A DNA stretch of 64,000 bases from contig NZ_JAGIOD010000002.1 of the NCBI RefSeq assembly GCF_017876545.1, forward strand, positions 124,001 to 188,000, given 5' to 3'. This DNA is from Brachybacterium sacelli. GTDB taxonomy: Bacteria; Actinomycetota; Actinomycetes; Actinomycetales; Dermabacteraceae. Under the pieces are notes generated by a model. The model worked only from the letters and a program-made list of their open reading frames with translations. It did not search any database and was not told the origin of the DNA. Below are positions 45,544-54,081 of this stretch, in pieces. How positions within the stretch are numbered: position 1 is the stretch's first letter; every line of letters starts with the position of its first letter. The translations under genes were made by a program, and so were the position numbers.

Positions 45544-47475
45544 ATGACCACATCGAGCGACCCCGCCGCGCCCTTGACGTCCCGCGCCCATGGCTCCGCC
45601 CTGCGCGGGCGCGGGTGGCTCAACACGGGAGGCGTCGACCTCGACCTGGAGTCGCTGCGAGGCAAGGTCGTGCTGCTGGACTTCTGGACGTTCTGCTGCG
45701 TGAACTGCCTGCACGTCCTCGACGAGCTGCGCCCGCTGGAGCAGAAGTGGGCCGACGAGCTGGTCGTCGTCGGCGTCCACTCCCCGAAGTTCGAGTTCGA
45801 GAAGGATCCCGACGCGCTGGCCGCGAACATCGAGCGCTACGAGGTCACCCACCCGGTCATCGACGACCCGGAGCTGGAGACCTGGACCGAGTACGGCGCT
45901 CGTGCCTGGCCGACCCTGATGGTGCTCGACACCCATGGGCGCATCGCCGGCAATCTCTCCGGTGAGGGCCACGCCGAGAACGTCGACCAGCTGATCGCCC
46001 GCCTCGTCACCGAGGGCGAGGCCGACGGCTCGCTGCGCCGCGGACCGGCGCCGACCGTGCTGACCGAGCGGGTTCCCCAGACCCTCCGCTTCCCCTCCAA
46101 GCTCACCACGCTGCCGGACGGGCGCCTGGTGGTCTCCGACGCCGGCCAGCACCGGTTGGTGGTCTTCCAGAGCGACGGCCAGACCGTCGACGAGGTCATC
46201 GGCGCCGGGATCCGCGGTCACACGGACGGCGATGCGGAGACCGCGCAGTTCGCCGAGCCCAACGGCGTGCTCGCCCTCCCGCAGGAGGTCGCCGCCGAGG
46301 TCGGCTACGACCTGCTGGTCACCGACACCGCGAACCACCTGCTGCGCGGTGTGAAGGTCGGCCAGGATCGGCTGCTGCGCTCGCGCACCGCCACCGAGGT
46401 GCTCACCGTCGCCGGCTCGGGAGCGCAGTGGATGCAGGGCGAGGAGCAGCCCCGCGGCGAGGGCGATGCGCAGGGCTACGCGCTGTCGACCCCGTGGGAC
46501 GTGACCTGGTCCCGCGTACTGAACCGCGCCGTGATCGCGATGGCCGGCATCCACCAGCTGTGGACCTTCGACCCGGTCACCGGGGCGCTGATGGTGCTCG
46601 CCGGCACCACCCAGGAGGGTCTGGTCGACGGCCCCGTCGTCTCCTCCTGGTGGGCTCAGCCCTCCGGCCTCGACGAGCTGCCCGACGGCCGCCTCGTCGT
46701 CGCCGACTCCGAGACCTCCGCGGTCCGCGTCCTGGATCCGCAGACCATGCAGGTCAGCACCCTGGTGGGCGAGGGCCTGTTCGACTTCGGTCACGTCGAC
46801 GGCGCCGCGGACGTCGCGCGTCTCCAGCATCCACTGGCGGTCACCGCGCTGCCCGACGGGCGCATCGCCGTGGCCGACACCTACAACGGTGCGATCCGGA
46901 TCATCGAGGAGCACACGGAGGACGACGCGGAATCGTCCGCCGCGGTCACCGTGGTCACCGTCGCGACCGATCTCGACGAGCCCTCCGACGCGATCGTCGG
47001 CCCCCCGGTCGACGGCATCGGCCAGCTGATCGTGGTCGAGTCCGGAGCCCACCGCGTCACCTGGGTGCCGGTCGCCAAGGCGGCTGAGCGCGTCATCGAC
47101 CAGGGGGCCCAGCGCTCCGAGCGGCCCGTCACGGAGGTCGGGCCCGGCCCCCTGACCGTGCGGGTGATGTTCACCCCGCCCGAGGGGCACAAGCTCGACG
47201 ACACCCTGGGACCCTCCACCCAGGTCACCGTCTCGACCACCCCGTCGGCCATGCTGACCGACGGCGCCGGGGTCGAGACGGCACTGGAGCGCACCCTCGC
47301 GCTGGATCCCGCCTACACCGAGGGCGTGCTGCACGTCAGCGCCCGTGCCGCCTCCTGCGATGCTGATCCGGCGGTCGAGTTCCCCGCCTGCCACATGCAT
47401 CAGCAGGACTGGGGCGTGCCGATCCGCATCGTCGACGGTGCCCCCACCCACCTGGATCTGTCCCTGCTCGCCTGA
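45544..47475 (+). CDS. NHLRC2-like thioredoxin-fold / NHL-propeller protein
   Basis: The 643-residue protein has an N-terminal thioredoxin-like domain (residues 20-165) with the motif FWTFCCVNCLH (C51, C52, C55), a central NHL-repeat six-bladed propeller (about 175-480, with repeats such as LPDGRLVVSDAGQHRLVVF and LPDGRIAVADTYNGAIRI), and a C-terminal beta-strand domain. This is the layout of NHLRC2, a conserved protein of unresolved biochemical function. No signal peptide is visible, so it is probably cytoplasmic. It precedes the pyrophosphatase-like gene by 45 bp in the same direction. Confidence 0.85.
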   Translation: MTTSSDPAAPLTSRAHGSALRGRGWLNTGGVDLDLESLRGKVVLLDFWTFCCVNCLHVLDELRPLEQKWADELVVVGVHSPKFEFEKDPDALAANIERYEVTHPVIDDPELETWTEYGARAWPTLMVLDTHGRIAGNLSGEGHAENVDQLIARLVTEGEADGSLRRGPAPTVLTERVPQTLRFPSKLTTLPDGRLVVSDAGQHRLVVFQSDGQTVDEVIGAGIRGHTDGDAETAQFAEPNGVLALPQEVAAEVGYDLLVTDTANHLLRGVKVGQDRLLRSRTATEVLTVAGSGAQWMQGEEQPRGEGDAQGYALSTPWDVTWSRVLNRAVIAMAGIHQLWTFDPVTGALMVLAGTTQEGLVDGPVVSSWWAQPSGLDELPDGRLVVADSETSAVRVLDPQTMQVSTLVGEGLFDFGHVDGAADVARLQHPLAVTALPDGRIAVADTYNGAIRIIEEHTEDDAESSAAVTVVTVATDLDEPSDAIVGPPVDGIGQLIVVESGAHRVTWVPVAKAAERVIDQGAQRSERPVTEVGPGPLTVRVMFTPPEGHKLDDTLGPSTQVTVSTTPSAMLTDGAGVETALERTLALDPAYTEGVLHVSARAASCDADPAVEFPACHMHQQDWGVPIRIVDGAPTHLDLSLLA

Positions 47476-47520
47476 GTCGACCCGTCGACCCCTCCGAGCC
47501 CCGACGTCGGAAGCTGTCTC

Positions 47521-49998
47521 TTGGACCTGATCACTCAATTCCCCCTGGGCGATGACATCGCCGTGACCCTGCTGGTGCTCGGCGTGCTCTCCGTGGCCGC
47601 TCTGGTCACCGGTGCCGTCGTCCCCAGCCGTCTGCAGCGCGACGAGGACGCCCCCGAGGTGGATGACGACCTCGGTCGGCGCCTGGGCCGGCACCTGTCG
47701 GCCGCGGGCTCGATCATCCTGTGGGTCGGGCTGCCCGCAGTGGTGCTGCTGTACCTCGCGCCCGGATCGACCGACGAACGCATCCTGCGCTCCTCGATGA
47801 TGCTGGTCGGCCTGCTGCTGGGCCCGTTCGCCGCCTGGCGCGGACTCGCCGTGCAGCTGGCCTCCCTGGGTCTCGACCCCGAGCGCCGACCCGCGATGAT
47901 CTCCCGGCTCGGGGCGCTGACCGTCACCGGGGCGCTCGCCGTGGCGACCCTCCCGATCGTCATCATCGTGTGGTTCCTCCACGCCTCGGGCTCCTCCTCG
48001 CTGATGGCCCTGGCCGGGGGCGCCGCCATCTCGGCGCTCGCGATCCGCGCCACCGCCGCTCCGTTCGACACCGCCGCGGCCTCCTCCGCGATCCTGGTCG
48101 GGGCCGACGAGCACGAGATCGACACCGATGAGGCCAAGAACCTCGGAGCGCCCCCGCTGCGAGGCGCGCGGATGTTCCGCCGCGGCGCCGCCCTCAGCGC
48201 CGATTTGGTCGCGCTGACCACCGCAGCCGCCGCGGTCGGCATCCTGCTGGGCGTGCCGGTGCTGGCCGCCGAAGGCATCCTGGTGGTGCTGCTCGCCCTC
48301 GGCGTCGCGATGCTCGCCGGTGGCGTGGTCGCCGTGGTCCCGCATCTGGGACGGCCCGGCCACGAGCGTGGGGCGCTGCGTCTGGGCGGCCTCGTCCCCG
48401 CCCTCCTCGGCGGCGGCGGGATGGTCGCGGCCGCCGCGCTCTGGCTCCCCTCGGCATACAAGAACCTGCGTTTCGCGCAGGTGGGCATGGGGGAGTTCAC
48501 CGACCAGGCCATCGCCGGTCCGGAACCGCTGCCGCGTGAGCAGCTCGAGCCGCAGATCGCACAGGCCGGTGCCCAGCTGGGCACGCTGGTCTCCCAGACC
48601 GACGACTCCCAGGCCGCGAGCACGCTGCTGGACGTGGTCACGATGTACACCATCTCGCCGAGCGTGGCCGCCGCCTCCTCCCTGGGGCTCGGAGTCGTCG
48701 TCGCCCTCGCCGCGATCCTGCTGCTGGACGGGACCGGCAACCGGGTCGGCTCGATCGTGCTGCGCACGGCCCGCACCAGCCGCACCGGCGGCGCGCTGGG
48801 CACCACGGCGGGCCTCGGTTCGACCGCCCTGCTCGCGGCCGGGGCCTTGGCCCTCCTGCTGATCGTGGCGGGTGTGCTCAGCGTGCTGAGCGCCGGCGTT
48901 CCCGACATGGCTCTGGCGCTGCTCTCCCATGCGGGCCTCGGCGCCCTGGTGGTGGCCGTCGCACACGCCGGCTCCCTGATGGCTCCGACGCTCGTGGACC
49001 GTCCGGAGGCGGAGCGCTCGCTGCGCGACGCCGCCGCCGGTGCCTCGACCGGTCCCCGTGCCGCGCTGCTGCTGGCCGCGGCGCTGACGGCGCTGGCTGC
49101 TCTCGGCCCTGTCGTCACCGCGCTCCAGATGGCGCCCCGTGCGTCGACCGCCTGGGAGGACCGAGCCCTGCACTCCCTCAGCCCCGCCTCCCTTTCCCTG
49201 CTGGGCGGGATCGGCCTGGGCGTCGTCGGGGTGCTGCTGGTGACCGCCTCGCTGCTGGACGGCGCCCGACGCCTGGGTGCGAGCGCCGTCGTCGAGACCC
49301 GCGCCGCGATGCTCGAGAAGCGCGCCGGCGTGAACCTCGAGGACCTGCCGGACATGGTGCGGCGCGCCGTGCTCCCGGCGGTCGTGATCGTGGTGCTGAT
49401 GCCGATCGTCGCCGGATTCGGCCTCGGCCCGGCCGCCCTGCCCGGCCTGGTCATCGGTGCCGTCCTGACCTCCGCCGGCCTCGGCCTGTGGTCACTCGGG
49501 GCGGGGGCGACCCTCAGCCACGCCGCGGCCATCATCGGCCACGGCCGCTACGGCGGTCCCGGTTCCTGGGGGCACTCCGGTGCGCTCGGCGGCGCGGTGC
49601 TCACCGGCACCCTGCGCTCCGTGATCGGCTCCGTGGCGCTGCCGCTGCTGCTGAGCTCGTCCCTGCTCTCGGCCCTCGGCGTCAGCGCCGTGGTGTCGAT
49701 GACCACCGACGGCACCAGCGAGTTCCTGCGCTGGGGCATCGCCGTGGTCGCCCTGGTCATCGCACTGACCACCTGGGTGATCGCCTCGACGGCGGCCGAG
49801 GTCGACCTCGAGGACGAGATCGGGGAGGTCTCCCGACCGCTGTTCTCCCGCGCCGAGGAGGACTCCGCGGACGGCCTGGAGGCCATGGACTGGGAGACCG
49901 ACGAGGAGAACACCGAGCAGGTCACGGTGGCCACGCAGAAGCCCACCCGCACGGCGAAGCGCCCTCGGCGCGGCGCCCGCAGGAAGAGCAACGACTAG
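47521..49998 (+). CDS. membrane pyrophosphatase-like protein lacking catalytic residues
   Basis: The 825-residue protein has about 16 spans. By eye it aligns with the membrane proton/sodium pyrophosphatase family: the region around residues 182-232 (FDTAAASSAILVGADEHEID... ADLVALTT) with the substrate loop, ARTSRTGGALGTTAGLGSTAL with the ASRTG segment, AHAGSLMAPTLV (residue 481 on) with the DxYGPIADNAGG region, and G681-G703 with the GDTVGDPFKDT motif. In each the acidic and lysine residues that bind Mg-PPi are replaced (H685 then GGAVLTGTLRS), so the protein should not hydrolyse pyrophosphate. The C-terminus is charged (about 60 residues). Start is TTG 47521 with GGAAG 7 nt upstream. Confidence 0.72.
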   Translation: MDLITQFPLGDDIAVTLLVLGVLSVAALVTGAVVPSRLQRDEDAPEVDDDLGRRLGRHLSAAGSIILWVGLPAVVLLYLAPGSTDERILRSSMMLVGLLLGPFAAWRGLAVQLASLGLDPERRPAMISRLGALTVTGALAVATLPIVIIVWFLHASGSSSLMALAGGAAISALAIRATAAPFDTAAASSAILVGADEHEIDTDEAKNLGAPPLRGARMFRRGAALSADLVALTTAAAAVGILLGVPVLAAEGILVVLLALGVAMLAGGVVAVVPHLGRPGHERGALRLGGLVPALLGGGGMVAAAALWLPSAYKNLRFAQVGMGEFTDQAIAGPEPLPREQLEPQIAQAGAQLGTLVSQTDDSQAASTLLDVVTMYTISPSVAAASSLGLGVVVALAAILLLDGTGNRVGSIVLRTARTSRTGGALGTTAGLGSTALLAAGALALLLIVAGVLSVLSAGVPDMALALLSHAGLGALVVAVAHAGSLMAPTLVDRPEAERSLRDAAAGASTGPRAALLLAAALTALAALGPVVTALQMAPRASTAWEDRALHSLSPASLSLLGGIGLGVVGVLLVTASLLDGARRLGASAVVETRAAMLEKRAGVNLEDLPDMVRRAVLPAVVIVVLMPIVAGFGLGPAALPGLVIGAVLTSAGLGLWSLGAGATLSHAAAIIGHGRYGGPGSWGHSGALGGAVLTGTLRSVIGSVALPLLLSSSLLSALGVSAVVSMTTDGTSEFLRWGIAVVALVIALTTWVIASTAAEVDLEDEIGEVSRPLFSRAEEDSADGLEAMDWETDEENTEQVTVATQKPTRTAKRPRRGARRKSND

Positions 49999-50021
49999 TC
50001 GGTCCGACCGACGGATCCGGA

Positions 50022-50070
50022 TCGTGGGTGGCACGCGCTGAGCCATGGGCACAGCGCGTGCCACCCACGA
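50022..50070. terminator. 19-bp perfect hairpin between convergent genes
   Basis: 50022-50040 pairs without mismatch with 50052-50070 around an 11-nt loop. It sits between the pyrophosphatase-like gene and the opposing TetR gene and should terminate both. It is the longest perfect stem in the window. No U-tract is present. Confidence 0.75.
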
Positions 50071-50089
50071 CCCGTTCGTGCAGCGGGCG

Positions 50090-50665
50090 TCAGATCCGGG
50101 CGCCGAGGCCCCGCAGCACGAAGTGCTCCAGGCCGGTACGGGAGAACCGTCGGGCGCTGGATCCCACCAGCAGCGAATTGATGATCGGCACCGTCGCATC
50201 GACGTCGAGGTCAGCGGCGAAGTCGCCGCTGGCGATCCCGTCGTGCACGATCCGGCGCAGCACGTCCTCGATCAGCACCACGTGCTCGCGCATCCGCGCG
50301 ACCGCGGCCTCGGTCAGGGACGCCTTGCCCATCGACTGCGGCATGTGGAAGGAGACAGTGAGCTCCAGCTGCGTGCGCACGTAGGCGAGAGCGGCCTCGC
50401 GCGGCGTGGCCGAGTCGCTGACCCCCGCCCGCAGCTGGGCGATGTAGTCGGAGGTCTCATGGAGCGCGTACTCGACCAGCAGGGTCTCGCGGTCCGGGAA
50501 GTGGTTGTACATCGCGGTGCGGCCGACGCCTGCGGCGGTGGCGATCCGCGAGAAGGTGATCGCCTCGAAGTCCTGGGTCTCCAGCAGCTCGGCGAGCGCG
50601 ACGAAGATCTTCTCGCGTGTGCGTTCGCGATGCTCCTCCAGGGAGCCTCCGATGATCTTGGGCAT
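50090..50665 (-). CDS. TetR-family transcriptional regulator
   Basis: The 191-residue protein has an N-terminal helix-turn-helix ([28 protein letters not shown], about residues 38-65) followed by a ligand-binding helical domain with no recognised inducer signature. It is a dimeric repressor in family terms. Its targets are unknown: it is divergent from nothing nearby except a tRNA, and converges on the pyrophosphatase-like gene. ATG 50665 begins [20 protein letters not shown], a typical TetR start. Confidence 0.87.
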   Translation of the reverse strand: MPKIIGGSLEEHRERTREKIFVALAELLETQDFEAITFSRIATAAGVGRTAMYNHFPDRETLLVEYALHETSDYIAQLRAGVSDSATPREAALAYVRTQLELTVSFHMPQSMGKASLTEAAVARMREHVVLIEDVLRRIVHDGIASGDFAADLDVDATVPIINSLLVGSSARRFSRTGLEHFVLRGLGARI

Positions 50666-50764
50666 GCCGCATTCTTACACCCCGGCCGAAGGGGGGCGGA
50701 GATCCGTCCGGACGCCTGAGGTGCAGGTCTCCCGTCGGAGGCGGTGTCGGGGGCCGGACACAGA

Positions 50765-50794
50765 GGAACCGCCGGCCGAGCGGCCGACGGTTCC
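50765..50794 (-). terminator. hairpin downstream of the tRNA gene
   Basis: GGAACCG (50765-50771) pairs with CGGTTCC (50788-50794), and GGCCG (50774-50778) with CGGCC (50781-50785) inside it. It lies 5 bp after the 3' end of the minus-strand tRNA-Gly and is likely its terminator. Confidence 0.65.
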
Positions 50795-50799
50795 GAGGG

Positions 50800-50870
50800 A
50801 GCGGGTGACGGGAATCGAACCCGCGCTGTCAGCTTGGGAAGCTGAAGTTCTACCATTGAACTACACCCGC
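50800..50870 (-). tRNA. tRNA-Gly (anticodon CCC)
   Basis: The 71-nt cloverleaf starts GCGGGTG at 50870 and closes with CACCCGC plus discriminator U at 50800. The anticodon stem TCAGC/GCTGA encloses loop TTCCCAA, giving anticodon CCC, which reads GGG. The T-arm contains GGTTCGATTCC. CCA is not encoded. It is a single gene with a terminator hairpin beyond its 3' end. Confidence 0.95.
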
Positions 50871-51019
50871 GCATCGCCGGTCGTGCTGCTGACGATCCCG
50901 GGGGACCGCCGCCGCTCGGGGCAACGCGGACCAGCATACCTGAGCCGGCGCCGCCTGACGAACCGAGCCCGCCCCGACGGGCGATGGGGGATGCCCTGCC
51001 GCCGGCGGGGCGGTGCGGA

Positions 51020-51025
51020 TAGGCT
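51020..51025 (+). promoter_or_regulatory. -10 element for a leaderless dcd transcript
   Basis: TAGGCT at 51020-51025 is 7 nt before the GTG start at 51033. No ribosome-binding site precedes the GTG. Confidence 0.55.
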
Positions 51026-51032
51026 GGGCACC

Positions 51033-51626
51033 GTGCTGCTGAGCGACCATGACATCCGGGGCCAGATCGAGGCCGGGCGAGTGCGTCTCGACCCCTTCGA
51101 CGACACGATGATCCAACCCGCCTCGGTGGACGTGCGGATCGATCGCTACTTCCGGCTGTTCGACAACCACAAGTACGCGATGATCGATCCCGCCCAGGAG
51201 CAGGGCGAGCTCACCCGGGAGGTCGCCGTCGCACCGGAGGAGCCGTACATGCTCCATCCCGGAGAGTTCGTGCTGGCCTCGACCTACGAGCAGATCACGC
51301 TGCCGGACGACGTCGCCGCCCGCCTGGAGGGCAAGAGCTCGCTGGGCCGGCTGGGACTGCTGACGCACTCGACGGCCGGCTTCATCGATCCCGGCTTCCA
51401 GGGCCACATCACCCTGGAGCTCTCGAACATGGCGACCCTGCCGGTCGCCCTCTGGCCGGGCATGAAGATCGGGCAGCTGTGCTTCTTCGGGCTCTCGAGC
51501 ACCGCGGACAACCCCTACGGCAGCGCGGGTAATCTCAACCGGTACCTCGGTCAGCGGGGGCCGACGCCCTCCCGGTCCGCCCTGAACTTCCACCGCACCT
51601 CGATCCCCGTGGAGGACGGCCAGTGA
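51033..51626 (+). CDS. dcd: dCTP deaminase
   Basis: The 197-residue trimeric enzyme deaminates dCTP; actinobacterial forms are often bifunctional and go on to dUMP. Key stretches are [12 protein letters not shown], the [17 protein letters not shown] strand, and the catalytic [27 protein letters not shown] containing the essential Glu and the nucleotide-binding serines. It ends with [10 protein letters not shown], near-typical length. GTG 51033 is supported by the leaderless -10. The next gene overlaps by 4 bp (GTGA). Confidence 0.93.
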   Translation: MLLSDHDIRGQIEAGRVRLDPFDDTMIQPASVDVRIDRYFRLFDNHKYAMIDPAQEQGELTREVAVAPEEPYMLHPGEFVLASTYEQITLPDDVAARLEGKSSLGRLGLLTHSTAGFIDPGFQGHITLELSNMATLPVALWPGMKIGQLCFFGLSSTADNPYGSAGNLNRYLGQRGPTPSRSALNFHRTSIPVEDGQ

Positions 51627-52456
51627 CCGACGCCAGCGCCGAGGCTTCCCGCGTCGCCCCGCCCCGCACCGGTCACCGGCTCCAGCTGCCCCGGGACACC
51701 GACCCGCAGGACGTGCTGGCGATGGTGCGCAACGTCCGCCCGCAGGCACAGCTCGACCAGGACGGCACGATCGACTGCGGGGACGACGCCTATCTGGTGC
51801 CGGATCCGTCACCGCGCGGCGTCGGCCGCTGGACCGTGGACGCCCCGCGCGAGCGGGAGGACCCGATGCCCGAGGGAGTGGTCGACTCCCATGGCTACGG
51901 GCGCGCCTTCCCGGACGGTCTGCCCTTCGGTGCGGAGCGGCCCGCCCTCGACCTCGCCTGGTCGCTGGGCCGGCGGCTGTACGGCGCGGTGGTCACCGAT
52001 GCGGGCAGCCGGCTCGAGCCGCATCCCTACCACGTGCGTGATCTGACCGTGGTCTCCCCGCACGCCCTGGCCCCGGAGGCGCTCGCGCTGCTGCTGGCAC
52101 CGCTGGAGCCGGAGGCGGAGCTCGACCAGGTCCCCTCCGACGCCCCGCGCAGCGGATACAGCGTGACGATCCCCCTGGACGTCGGGGACGAGATCGCGGT
52201 GCGCGTCTCGCGCAGCTCGCGCCCGCCGGTCCTGGCGGAGCTGAGCTGGCTGGACAGCGCGGTCGACTACGAGCTCGTGCACCTGCCGGCCGACGAGGCC
52301 GAGGACGCCCTCGAGACCCCGGATGCCGAGACCGCGGAGCGCTGGGCGCTGGCCTACCGGCGGATCGGGGTGATCGCGGGACTGATCGCCGAGAGCGTCG
52401 GCGGCCACATCGTGGACCTCGAGGGGTTCCTCGTCGATCCGGGCGACCTCGCCTGA
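51623..52456 (+). CDS. hypothetical protein coupled to dcd, 277 aa
   Basis: I do not recognise this family. It has no membrane span and a high proportion of Pro, Asp and Glu. Segments such as [20 protein letters not shown] and a late [16 protein letters not shown] suggest a compact, possibly two-domain alpha/beta fold; strict conservation of [13 protein letters not shown] could mark a functional site. The GTG start overlaps the dcd stop, so the protein is likely made in step with dCTP deaminase, but no nucleotide-binding motif is visible. Confidence 0.6.
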   Translation: MTDASAEASRVAPPRTGHRLQLPRDTDPQDVLAMVRNVRPQAQLDQDGTIDCGDDAYLVPDPSPRGVGRWTVDAPREREDPMPEGVVDSHGYGRAFPDGLPFGAERPALDLAWSLGRRLYGAVVTDAGSRLEPHPYHVRDLTVVSPHALAPEALALLLAPLEPEAELDQVPSDAPRSGYSVTIPLDVGDEIAVRVSRSSRPPVLAELSWLDSAVDYELVHLPADEAEDALETPDAETAERWALAYRRIGVIAGLIAESVGGHIVDLEGFLVDPGDLA

Positions 52457-52464
52457 TCCGAGCC

Positions 52465-52528
52465 AGGCCCGCCCCGCTTCCGTCGGGCCTGATCCGCTCC
52501 CGCCGGACCCGACCCGACCCGGGAGCGG
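52465..52528. terminator. two tandem hairpins between convergent genes
   Basis: AGGCCCG (52465-52471) pairs with CGGGCCT (52484-52490), and CCGCTCCCG (52494-52502) pairs with CGGGAGCGG (52520-52528). They lie in the 135-bp gap before the stop of the minus-strand MFS gene. The rest of the gap shows nothing. Confidence 0.55.
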
Positions 52529-52591
52529 CCACGTCGCCCCGGAACCCGACCGCCTCGCGACGCTCCGTCCCCTGCCGCAGCCCCGTCGGCC

Positions 52592-53953
52592 TCAGGCGTC
52601 GGCGGGAGCCCGGCCGGCGGCCCCGAGCCGGATCGGCACGAAGGTGATCAGTCCCACCGCCATCACCACCACGATGCCGAGGATCCCGGCGCGGGTGTCC
52701 TGGAAGATCGCCACGGATGCGGCGAAGGCGGCGGTGCCCAGGAAGCCCAGTGCGCGGCCGGTGGTGGCGTACAGGCCGAAGTTCTCGGTCTCCCGGCCCG
52801 GCTGCGAGAGCCGGGTGAGCAGGTTCCTGGAGGCGGACTGCACCGGCCCGACGAACAGGCAGATCGCCAGGCCCGCCACCCAGAACACGGGGGCCGAGCC
52901 GAAGGCGAGCACCACCAGGCCGAGCACGATGACGCCGAGGCAGCCGATGATGATGATCCAGCGGGTGCCGATCCGGTCGTCCGCGCGGCCTCCCACGAAG
53001 ACCCCGATGCCGGCGACGAGGTTGGCGGCGATGCCGAAGACGATGATCTCGACGGTCGAGAAGCCGTAGGCGTTGGCGGCGAGCACACCGGCGATGGAGA
53101 ACACGGCGCCCAGCCCGTCGCGGTAGATCGCCGAGGCGACGAGGTACTGCAGCATGACCGGTTCCTCGCGGAAGGCCCGCATCACACGCGTGACGATGCT
53201 GGCGTACCCCTGCCAGGGGGTCCACCGCTCGCCGGGGGCCGACGCCGGATGCTTCGGAGCCCAGAGCATCAGCGGCAGCGTCCCCACCAGGATCCACAGC
53301 GCCACGAACAGCGGGATCGCGCGGTAGTTCCAGCCGCCCTCCCCGGTGATCCCGAGCAGTCCCGTCCCGGGCATCACGAACAGCACCAGCACCAGGGCGA
53401 GGCACACGATCGACCCCCAGTAGCCCACCGCCCACGCGGTCCCGGAGACGCGGCCGCGAGTGGCGGGGGTCGAGACCTCCGGCAGCACGGAGTTCACGAA
53501 CACCCCGGCCAACTCGCTGAACACGACCGCGAGGGCGATCAAGGCGGCCCCGAGCACGAGGAAGTCGGAGTCGAGGGCCACCAGCGGCATCAGCGCGACC
53601 ACGGCCACGGTGGCCAGCGTCGTGATCCGCAGCAGCGCATTGCGGGCCCCGCCGCGATCGGCGAGATTGCCCAGCAGCGGTGCGAGCAGCGCAATGGCCG
53701 CGGCACCGATCGCCTGCCAGGTGGTCAGCACCCGTGACCCGTGGTCCTGGGCCGCCGTGATCGCCTCCTCGCCGACGGCACCCTCGGAGGCGACGGCGCT
53801 GGCGACGTAGGTCGCGAACACGAAGGTCAGGATCACCGAGCTGAAGGCGGACATCCCGCCGTCCCACAGCGCGAAGGAGACGACGGGACGACGGGGGAGT
53901 CGGGAGGAGGTGGCCGCTGCACGGCGGTCGCCCTGGTCCTCGGTGGTGGCCAT
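52592..53953 (-). CDS. UMF1/Atg22-like MFS transporter
   Basis: The 453-residue protein has twelve predicted spans and resembles the UMF1 (Atg22-like) group: SFALWDGGMSAFSSVILTFVFATYVA near the start, GNLADRGGARNALL, and FVGPVQSASRNLLTRLSQP. Substrates of bacterial UMF1 proteins are mostly unknown. A minus-strand TAGAGT at 53960-53965 ends 6 nt before ATG 53953, so I prefer this start and a leaderless message over the GTG two codons upstream. It is divergent from the mrp operon. Confidence 0.83.
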   Translation of the reverse strand: MATTEDQGDRRAAATSSRLPRRPVVSFALWDGGMSAFSSVILTFVFATYVASAVASEGAVGEEAITAAQDHGSRVLTTWQAIGAAAIALLAPLLGNLADRGGARNALLRITTLATVAVVALMPLVALDSDFLVLGAALIALAVVFSELAGVFVNSVLPEVSTPATRGRVSGTAWAVGYWGSIVCLALVLVLFVMPGTGLLGITGEGGWNYRAIPLFVALWILVGTLPLMLWAPKHPASAPGERWTPWQGYASIVTRVMRAFREEPVMLQYLVASAIYRDGLGAVFSIAGVLAANAYGFSTVEIIVFGIAANLVAGIGVFVGGRADDRIGTRWIIIIGCLGVIVLGLVVLAFGSAPVFWVAGLAICLFVGPVQSASRNLLTRLSQPGRETENFGLYATTGRALGFLGTAAFAASVAIFQDTRAGILGIVVVMAVGLITFVPIRLGAAGRAPADA

Positions 53954-54034
53954 GAACACACTCTACGGAGACCGCGCGACCGGATCCGTGTCGGAGGGAG
54001 GCGGTTCCCACAGAAATCGGGGCGCGGCCTCCCG

Positions 54035-54040
54035 TAGAAT
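54035..54040 (+). promoter_or_regulatory. -10 element of the mrp operon promoter
   Basis: TAGAAT at 54035-54040 is a near-consensus -10, giving a leader of about 35 nt to the preferred mrpA start. No riboswitch fits such a short leader. The gap is shared with the divergent MFS promoter. Confidence 0.5.
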
Positions 54041-54081
54041 GTTCAAGGCCCCCTTTCCCGCGCACGATGGACGGAGACCGC

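Noticed and set aside
45532..49173. 1213-codon open frame on the minus strand
   Set aside because: It is antisense to the NHLRC2-like and pyrophosphatase-like genes; its product is a low-complexity Gly/Arg/Gln/His string typical of shadow frames in GC-rich DNA.
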